Below, in pieces: positions 35,633 to 41,071 of a DNA stretch of 64,000 nt. Every line of letters starts with the position of its first letter. Within the stretch, counting starts at the first letter, position 1. This stretch comes from Oscillospiraceae bacterium. GTDB taxonomy: Bacteria > Bacillota > Clostridia > Saccharofermentanales > Saccharofermentanaceae. The notes under the pieces were generated by a model. That model was not told where the DNA came from. It saw nothing but the letters and a program-made list of their open reading frames with translations, and searched no databases. The translations under genes were made by a program, and so were the position numbers. The DNA lies in the NCBI GenBank assembly GCA_902764825.1, contig CACWXL010000001.1:124001-188000 (forward strand). The letters are read 5' to 3'.

Positions 35633-36483
35633 TTTTCCACCTCCATCAGCATCTTCTCAAGATATGCAGGCAAATAGAAAGAACCGATGTGGAGCTTTGT
35701 CGTATAGTACTTCGTGCTGAGATGAAGGTTCTTCCAGCGCTCCTCGTCGAAGTCATTGATCGGGTGATACTTCTTGCTTGCAAAACCGAACAGCCAGTAA
35801 CCTGCGGCATATGTCGGAATATGAGCCTGATAAACGCGGCTTATCGGGAAAGTATTTACGATCCTCTTATGGCTCCTCTGCATTGCTTCAGCGTCGTGCT
35901 TATAGAAAGGGCTTCCCTGCTGGTTGACCATGATGCCGTCGCTCCTTAAAGCGTTATAGCAGATGCCGTAGAACTCTCTTGTAAAATAGCCTTCCGAAGG
36001 TCCGAACGGGTCATTGGAGTCAACGATGATGAGATCGTACTCGTCAGTGGAACGCCTTATGAATCTGAGCGCGTTGTCGAAAAAGATATGCACGCGGGTA
36101 TCGTCGAGCTTGCATGCATTCTCAGGAAGATATGTACGGCAGGCTTCGATAACCTGGGGATCCATCTCTACAAGGTCGATCCTCTTTACGCTCTCATATC
36201 TTGTCAGTTCTTTAACAACACCGCCGTCTCCCGCACCGATAACGAGAATGTCCTGAACGTTGGGATGAACCGACATCGGAATGTGCGTGATCATCTCATT
36301 GTAGATGAATTCATCACGCTCGGTGAGCATTACATCTCCGTCCAGAGCCAGGACCTTGCCGAACTCAGGCGTATCGAAGATGTCGATCTGCTGGTAATCG
36401 CTCTTGCTTGAGTAAAGATGTCTCGTTACACGAAGACTGTGACGGACATCAGGTGCATGATATTCACTGAACCATAGATTCAT
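35629..36483 (-). CDS. speE: Spermidine synthase (aminopropyltransferase)
   Basis: SpeE transfers the aminopropyl group from decarboxylated SAM to putrescine. The 284-residue protein starts with LWFSEYHAPDVRHSLRV. It has VLALDGDVMLTERDEFIYNE, the glycine-rich loop VIGAGDGGVVKELTRY, VEMDPQVIEAC and the active-site DSNDPFGPSEGYF. Its cofactor requires SpeD (AdoMet decarboxylase), which is not in this window. It is the second gene of the operon, overlapping speB by 4 bases. Confidence 0.95.
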   Translation of the reverse strand: MNLWFSEYHAPDVRHSLRVTRHLYSSKSDYQQIDIFDTPEFGKVLALDGDVMLTERDEFIYNEMITHIPMSVHPNVQDILVIGAGDGGVVKELTRYESVKRIDLVEMDPQVIEACRTYLPENACKLDDTRVHIFFDNALRFIRRSTDEYDLIIVDSNDPFGPSEGYFTREFYGICYNALRSDGIMVNQQGSPFYKHDAEAMQRSHKRIVNTFPISRVYQAHIPTYAAGYWLFGFASKKYHPINDFDEERWKNLHLSTKYYTTKLHIGSFYLPAYLEKMLMEVEK

Positions 36484-36498
36484 CAGGGATATCCCTCC

Positions 36499-37953
36499 TT
36501 ATTCCAGAACATTGATGTTGTTGATGTCAGGATCTTCTGAACCCGTCATCGAACAGCCTTTAGCCTTGGCGTACTGAATGTAATCGATAATGTCTTTCGT
36601 GATCCTCTCACCAGGTGCCAGGATCGGGATTCCCGGCGGATAGCACATAACGAACTCACTGCAGACGAATCCTGAGCTCTCGTTGATCGGAATGCTCTTC
36701 TTGTTGGAATAGAAAGCTTCCTGTGGACTGCATACTACTTCAGGATCGATGTATTCCTGGCTCAAGAGCCCGTCAGGATCTTTCTTATATCTTCTCTTTA
36801 TCTCGGCAAGCGCGCTGACAAGTCTTTCGAGCTCCTGCATCCTGTCGCCGATAGATAGATAAGCAAGGATATTTCCGATATCACCGAACTCGATCTGGAT
36901 ATCGTATTCATCTCTTAAGATGTCATATACTTCGATCCCGGCAAGGCCGATATCTCTTGTGTGGACACTTAACTTTGTAGGGTCAAAGTCGAAGATCGAA
37001 TCACCGTTAATGAGTTCACGGCCGTATGCATAATAGCCGCCTACGGCATTTATCTCTTCCCTTGCATATTCAGCCATCTCCACAACTTTACGGAAGACGT
37101 CCTTGCCTCTTAATGCAAGATTTCTTCTGCTGATATCAAGGCTCGACATCAGGAGATAACTTCCGGAAGTAGTCTGTGTAAGGTTGATGATCTGTCTTAC
37201 GTGTCTCTCGCTTACATTTTCGCCGATAAGAAGAAGGCTTGACTGTGTAAGGCTTCCGCCCGACTTATGCATTGAGACGGCAGCCATATCGGCACCTGCG
37301 CGCATGGCAGATACAGGCATGTTCTCACCGAAATAGAAATGCGTACCGTGAGCTTCATCGGCAAGGCAGAGCATTCCCGCATCATGCGCCATCTTTACGA
37401 TCGCGCGAAGATCGCTGCAGATACCGTAATAAGTCGGATTATTTACCAGTACGGCAACAGCATCAGGATGCTCATCTATCGCCTTCTTTACATTGTCACG
37501 GCTCATGCCGAGAGCGATACCGAGCCTGTGATCAACATCAGGATTAACATAAACAGGTATTGCACCGCAAAGGACCAGGGAATTGATAACGCTTCTGTGC
37601 ACATTTCGCGGCAGTATGATCTTATCTCCCTGCTTGCAGCATGACAGGACCATGCTCTGAACCGAGCTCGTCGTTCCACCTACCATAAGGAAAGCATGCT
37701 TAGCTCCGAAAGCATCAGCTGCAAGGAGCTCTGCGTCATGAATAACTGATACCGGATGGCAGAGGTTGTCCAACGGCTTCATGCTGTTTACATCGACGCC
37801 GACGCATTTCTCTCCAAGGAATGCAGTAAGCTCAGGGTTGCCCTTTCCGTGCTTATGGCCCGGAACGTCAAAAGGAACGACTCTCATCTCACGGAATCTT
37901 TCAAGTGCCTCATAGATAGGCGCCCGTGTCTGGTCTAATCTTTCTTTGTCCAC
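36499..37953 (-). CDS. speA: Arginine decarboxylase (PLP aspartate aminotransferase fold, Bacillus SpeA type)
   Basis: This is the Orn/Lys/Arg decarboxylase family in its shorter Gram-positive form (484 residues, no N-terminal wing). The start has PFDVPGHKHGKGN, LMVGGTTSSVQSMVL binds PLP phosphate, LADEAHGTHFYF carries the PLP-ring Asp, and SMHKSGGSLTQSSLLL holds the aldimine lysine. The family may also use lysine or ornithine; the adjacent agmatinase favours arginine. The GTG at 37953 lies at proper spacing from GAGGTG and directly after an intrinsic terminator in the leader. Confidence 0.92.
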   Translation of the reverse strand: MDKERLDQTRAPIYEALERFREMRVVPFDVPGHKHGKGNPELTAFLGEKCVGVDVNSMKPLDNLCHPVSVIHDAELLAADAFGAKHAFLMVGGTTSSVQSMVLSCCKQGDKIILPRNVHRSVINSLVLCGAIPVYVNPDVDHRLGIALGMSRDNVKKAIDEHPDAVAVLVNNPTYYGICSDLRAIVKMAHDAGMLCLADEAHGTHFYFGENMPVSAMRAGADMAAVSMHKSGGSLTQSSLLLIGENVSERHVRQIINLTQTTSGSYLLMSSLDISRRNLALRGKDVFRKVVEMAEYAREEINAVGGYYAYGRELINGDSIFDFDPTKLSVHTRDIGLAGIEVYDILRDEYDIQIEFGDIGNILAYLSIGDRMQELERLVSALAEIKRRYKKDPDGLLSQEYIDPEVVCSPQEAFYSNKKSIPINESSGFVCSEFVMCYPPGIPILAPGERITKDIIDYIQYAKAKGCSMTGSEDPDINNINVLE

Positions 37954-38340
37954 ATTTCACCTCAATATAAAAAACGCAAGCTGCATATATATACAACTTG
38001 CGTCTTGTTCACTTTATGTATCTTATCTCCATATAGGTGTCCGGATAACACCCGTATGGCGGATAAACAACATATTAGAGTCTATATAGCAATACTACTT
38101 TTACTACTCTTATTGACCATTTCACAAGTCTGCGTAAGATTACGCATTTCGGTTATAAAGTAACCAACTTATAAAACTGAGCTTTTAACTCAATCAATAG
38201 ATCGGAAATACCGATCATCGGCAGTGGACCCGGCTGTCCGTATGGCCTCGACTCCGAAAAGGAGTGGTCCCGTAAAATCACCAAAGACTCTGATAAAACA
38301 TCGTCTATCCTGGATATGTTTGTTTCATGTAAAAACGTCG
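37954..38340 (-). ncRNA. Structured 5' leader of the speA polyamine operon
   Basis: This leader of about 380 nt lies between the promoter and the speA start. Hairpins, by plus-strand position: GGACC (38226-38230) with GGTCC (38266-38270) enclosing ACTCC/GGAGT (38251-38265) and a GGC/GCC arm (38232-38246), a possible three-way junction. Then GATCGG/CCGATC (38200-38216), TGAG/CTCA (38178-38192), GGTTA/TAACC (38151-38165) and TGCGTA/TACGCA (38131-38146). Then a CCATA/TATGG stem with inner GGTGT/ACACC (38029-38059), and last a 10-bp terminator (37969-38003). The 9-mer GCCATACGG occurs twice. I recognise no known riboswitch class. It probably controls speA by premature termination. Confidence 0.6.
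37969..38003 (-). terminator. Intrinsic terminator/attenuator just before the speA ribosome binding site
   Basis: On the minus strand ACGCAAGTTG (38003-37994) pairs with CAGCTTGCGT (37983-37974), a 10-bp stem with one G-U, followed by TTTTTT. The GAGGTG of speA comes a few bases later. The TGCGTA/TACGCA hairpin at 38131-38146 carries the same ACGCA and TGCGT pieces, so it could form an alternative pairing. Confidence 0.8.
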
Positions 38341-38342
38341 GT

Positions 38343-38371
38343 ATTATACAAAATACAGAGGGGTTCGTCAA
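38343..38371 (-). promoter_or_regulatory. Consensus promoter of the polyamine operon
   Basis: On the minus strand TTGACG (38371-38366), a 17-base spacer and TATAAT (38348-38343) are close to sigma-A consensus. The predicted transcript start is near 38336, about 380 bases before the speA GTG. Confidence 0.8.
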
Positions 38372-38403
38372 TTAAAAAGCAATGCTAAAATTGTCTTGTG
38401 GAA

Positions 38404-39261
38404 TCAGGTCTCAGCCGGGGGCGGATTATAGCCCTCATAGACCATCATTATCAGCTCTTTTGTGGAAGTATCCAGAGCAGTTCCGGCCTTAGGAGTTGTC
38501 ACAGAGACAAGCAGGTTCTTATTCGGATCCGAGTTAGGTCCCCAGCCGAGGATTATCTTTATATCAAGGCCATTATCCTTGAAGAACTTCTCGAGAAGAT
38601 CCATGGCATCGTGATAATTCATTCCTACTACATCAGGCATGACTACTGTCTGCTCCTCTGATGTTGTAGGCTCTGTCTCTTCTGACGACTCTGAAGATTC
38701 AGAAGACTCTGTGGGTTCTGATGATTCAGTAGTAGGATCCGTCTCTGTAGTAGATTCTTCCGTAGCAGAAGATTCGGTGGGCTTTACAGTGTCGTTTGTG
38801 GACTTTGGAGGCTGAGCAGCCTCTGTAGTCTCTTCAGTAATAGTCGTCTCTTCAGTTGTTGTTGTCGGCGGAGTATATCCTTCATAGACCATAAGGACGA
38901 TCTCCTTAGTCGAAGAATCGATAGTCTTTCCGGCATTAGGAGTGCTTACGGCAACAAGATGGCTCTTCGAAGGATCGGAATTATATCCCCATCCGACGAT
39001 TATCCTAACCTTAAGATCATTATCACTCAGGAATTTCTCAAGAAGGACCTGCGCTTCCTCATAATTCATACCTGTAACATCAGGCATAACAGGAGCATTA
39101 TACTGTTCAGTCTTATCGGGTTCTTTGAGATTCTCTGCAGCCTTAACGGGTACGTTAACACCATTCTTGGAGGCAAAGTACAGAACGACAGCCAAAAACG
39201 CGCTGAGTGTCAGGACAACACCTGCAGCAACAATGAAATATCTTTTGGTCTTCGTGTCCAT
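38404..39261 (-). CDS. Membrane-anchored protein with two PASTA domains
   Basis: This 285-residue protein has a short basic N-terminus, one transmembrane helix (about 8-31), PASTA domain 1 (about 58-132), a Thr/Ser/Glu/Pro-rich linker (about 133-208) and PASTA domain 2 (about 209-283). The two PASTA domains share about 48 of 75 aligned residues by eye (MPDV.GMNY, LLEKF, GWG.NSDP, STKE, MVYEGY). PASTA domains of Ser/Thr kinases and PBPs bind peptidoglycan fragments. There is no kinase or transpeptidase domain, so this is a stand-alone ectodomain protein. Function inferred: cell wall binding. Confidence 0.85.
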   Translation of the reverse strand: MDTKTKRYFIVAAGVVLTLSAFLAVVLYFASKNGVNVPVKAAENLKEPDKTEQYNAPVMPDVTGMNYEEAQVLLEKFLSDNDLKVRIIVGWGYNSDPSKSHLVAVSTPNAGKTIDSSTKEIVLMVYEGYTPPTTTTEETTITEETTEAAQPPKSTNDTVKPTESSATEESTTETDPTTESSEPTESSESSESSEETEPTTSEEQTVVMPDVVGMNYHDAMDLLEKFFKDNGLDIKIILGWGPNSDPNKNLLVSVTTPKAGTALDTSTKELIMMVYEGYNPPPAET

Positions 39262-39318
39262 AATGGTTGTTTCCTAAAATATTACTCTCTTCGCCACTTA
39301 CCCGAACCACGTTTGATA

Positions 39319-39347
39319 ATTATAACATGTCTGTTCCATGTTATAAT
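39319..39347. repeat. 11-bp perfect inverted repeat in the divergent intergenic region
   Basis: ATTATAACATG (39319-39329) and CATGTTATAAT (39337-39347) flank a 7-base centre. A TATAAT is present on each strand inside the repeat. It sits between the PASTA gene (minus) and the zinc-ribbon gene (plus), so it may be a shared operator with divergent promoters. Confidence 0.65.
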
Positions 39348-39408
39348 CAAATTGTCTTTTACAGTATAAAAGATTTCGGAATAATAATTAGGGAGGAATT
39401 GTAAGAAA

Positions 39409-39786
39409 ATGTATTCAGATTATCAGAATCAAACCCCGATCGTGATCAACGACCGTTCGAGCGAAGGATTGGCAGACGCTAACATCCGCATCGGCAACAT
39501 GCTCAGCGAGATGTCAGAGCTTCAGATCAAGCTTCAGGCTATGTATCTGGTAATGCTCGATCAGGGCATTGATCCGCAGGTCTTCGAAGATAAGATCGAA
39601 GAAGTTATGAAGACGCGCGGCAACAAGAAGCCTGTATCCCTGGATTCCAAGCCCTGCCCTAAGTGCGGAAGGATGGTCAAGAAATCTGCTTTAACTCCGC
39701 TTCTCGGCAAATGCCTTTATTGCGGAAGCAACGTATCCTTCTCACCTACATTCCTGAACGAGGAAAAAGAGGAAGAAGAACCTTAG
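39409..39786 (+). CDS. Small protein with helical N-terminus and C-terminal zinc ribbon
   Basis: This 125-residue protein is of unknown function. Residues about 15-70 are helical (MLSEMSELQIKLQAMYLVML). A zinc ribbon, CPKCG ... CLYCG, follows (about 83-105), then an acidic tail. No signal peptide or membrane segment is present. GGGAGG lies 12 bases before the ATG. A weak promoter (TTTACA, 17 bases, ATAATA) lies at 39358-39386. A nucleic-acid or protein-binding role is possible. Confidence 0.72.
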   Translation: MYSDYQNQTPIVINDRSSEGLADANIRIGNMLSEMSELQIKLQAMYLVMLDQGIDPQVFEDKIEEVMKTRGNKKPVSLDSKPCPKCGRMVKKSALTPLLGKCLYCGSNVSFSPTFLNEEKEEEEP

Positions 39787-39832
39787 GAACCAAAAGAATT
39801 CTGACTTGCCCATTTTCAAATAATTAAGGGTT

Positions 39833-39876
39833 ATCTCAAACGAGATGTAACATGTGAAGTTCTGAATTATTCAGAA
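39833..39876. repeat. Two small hairpins between the zinc-ribbon gene and tRNA-Leu
   Basis: ATCTC/GAGAT (39833-39846) and TTCTGAA/TTCAGAA (39860-39876, 3-base loop) are the only structure in this intergenic stretch besides the tRNA terminator. Neither is followed by a U-run. Their role is not clear. Confidence 0.4.
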
Positions 39877-39905
39877 AAAGGCGTTGTCTCAAAAAGCAAA
39901 CCACT

Positions 39906-39934
39906 AAAAAAACCGCCTCTTACAAAGGCGGTTT
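39906..39934 (-). terminator. Terminator of tRNA-Leu, likely bidirectional
   Basis: AAACCGCCT (39910-39918) pairs with AGGCGGTTT (39926-39934) around a 7-base loop. On the minus strand the stem ends in a run of seven Ts; on the plus strand TCTATTTT follows, so it can also end the 39409-39786 transcript. Confidence 0.85.
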
Positions 39935-39940
39935 CTATTT

Positions 39941-40027
39941 TGGTGCAGATGGCGGGACTTGAACCCGCACGAGATTGCTCCCACTAGCACCTGAAGCTAG
40001 CGCGTCTGCCAATTCCACCACATCTGC
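39941..40027 (-). tRNA. tRNA-Leu (anticodon CAG)
   Basis: The 87-base cloverleaf has acceptor GCAGATG/CATCTGC, the anticodon stem CTAGC/GCTAG with loop TTCAGGT, and a long variable arm as expected for tRNA-Leu. The T loop GGTTCAAGTCC and a genomically encoded CCA are present. The anticodon CAG reads CUG. A promoter precedes it at 40039-40067. Confidence 0.97.
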
Positions 40028-40038
40028 GTGCGGGATAG

Positions 40039-40067
40039 ATTTTATATCAAGAGGGATTAATTTTCAA
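40039..40067 (-). promoter_or_regulatory. Promoter of tRNA-Leu
   Basis: On the minus strand TTGAAA (40067-40062), a 17-base spacer and TAAAAT (40044-40039) end about 11 bases before the tRNA 5' end. Confidence 0.7.
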
Positions 40068-40080
40068 TAAGCTGAAAATA

Positions 40081-40938
40081 TCAGTTCTTCTCCATATTGT
40101 TCCTGATGAAATCAATGGAGGCCTGTATCATGGCATTTCTTTCCGGTCCGTGAAAATAATGATCTTCTCCCTCAAAATACCTGATATCGGCGTTCCGGAA
40201 GGCCTTTTTGGCATTTTCGAGCTTGTCGGGAGAGCTTCCGCCAATGCTTCCTTCAGCTTTACCGGCAAATATCATTACCTTTCCGCCAAAATCAGGCATC
40301 TTATCATAGATATCATCAGAAAAATCGAAGGAAGGCTCTAAAAGTATCAGACCTTTTAACTTTTCAGAATAATACGAATAGTACTCGCAGCCTGCATAAG
40401 CCGTGACAAGAGCTCCGAAGCTGTGGCCCCAGAAGAACGTATCATGACAATATATGTAAGGCAGAGAAGTAACACCGTCGAACATTGCGATCAGGTCCTC
40501 AGCCTCAGTAACATAGGAATACTCGCCGTTTTCAGCTTCAAAATCAATAAGGACAGCAGCTATTCCGTTTGCTGCCATGGCTTCGGCTATGTCGATATAA
40601 GCATAATAAGGAGCGCCTAACCCCTGAGCAATGTAACAGACAGGAAAAGGTCCGGTTCCTTCAGGCAGATAGAGCACGCCGACGATCTCGCGCTCATCCA
40701 CATAAACCTTTATCTGCTTGGTGTTATCTTCCATGTCGATGACATCGATGCCTGTAGTAATTACCTTATCAGGAACACTTACTGAAGGATCTGAAGTCTC
40801 AGACGTTGAGACAGTATTAATGTTTATCGAAGAAACAGGAACATCAGAAGGCTTCGCATCACAAGCTGCGACCATGGACAAAAGGATGGCTGAAACCACC
40901 AAAATCAAGCTGTTCTTTCTGATAAGTTTTTTTCCCAT
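40081..40938 (-). CDS. Lipoprotein of the alpha/beta-hydrolase family
   Basis: This 285-residue exported protein has a signal peptide ending in lipobox MVAAC (about Cys26). The hydrolase core has the nucleophile elbow FFWGHSFGALVTAY (GHSFG), then VMIFAGKAEG, and the catalytic His in YFEGEDHYFHG. The catalytic Asp is not obvious from the text. The family includes acyl hydrolases and dienelactone hydrolase-like esterases. A membrane-tethered esterase acting outside the cell is the best guess. A TATAAT is at 40974-40979. Confidence 0.8.
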   Translation of the reverse strand: MGKKLIRKNSLILVVSAILLSMVAACDAKPSDVPVSSININTVSTSETSDPSVSVPDKVITTGIDVIDMEDNTKQIKVYVDEREIVGVLYLPEGTGPFPVCYIAQGLGAPYYAYIDIAEAMAANGIAAVLIDFEAENGEYSYVTEAEDLIAMFDGVTSLPYIYCHDTFFWGHSFGALVTAYAGCEYYSYYSEKLKGLILLEPSFDFSDDIYDKMPDFGGKVMIFAGKAEGSIGGSSPDKLENAKKAFRNADIRYFEGEDHYFHGPERNAMIQASIDFIRNNMEKN

Positions 40939-41059
40939 TTTGTCTCACATCCGCATAAACATGTCGCTTCGTTATTATACAACACCAAGGCAACGAAGAT
41001 TGTCCGCAAAAGCGAAGAGAACTTCGATTTTTGATACAGGTTATGCCCTTTAGTTGGGT

Positions 41060-41065
41060 TATAAT
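41060..41065 (+). promoter_or_regulatory. -10 element of a possibly leaderless helicase transcript
   Basis: TATAAT ends 6 bases before the ATG at 41072, so transcription would start at the start codon. No Shine-Dalgarno sequence is visible upstream of that ATG. A clear -35 is not seen. Confidence 0.5.
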
Positions 41066-41071
41066 CATCTT

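Noticed and set aside
38221..38280. Guanidine (ykkC or mini-ykkC) riboswitch in the speA leader
   Set aside because: An ACGG occurs in loops, but the paired ACGR hairpins or the ykkC core are not present in full.
38153..38371. 72-codon open frame in the speA leader
   Set aside because: Its first codon overlaps the -35 box, no ribosome site is seen, and the DNA is better explained as hairpins.
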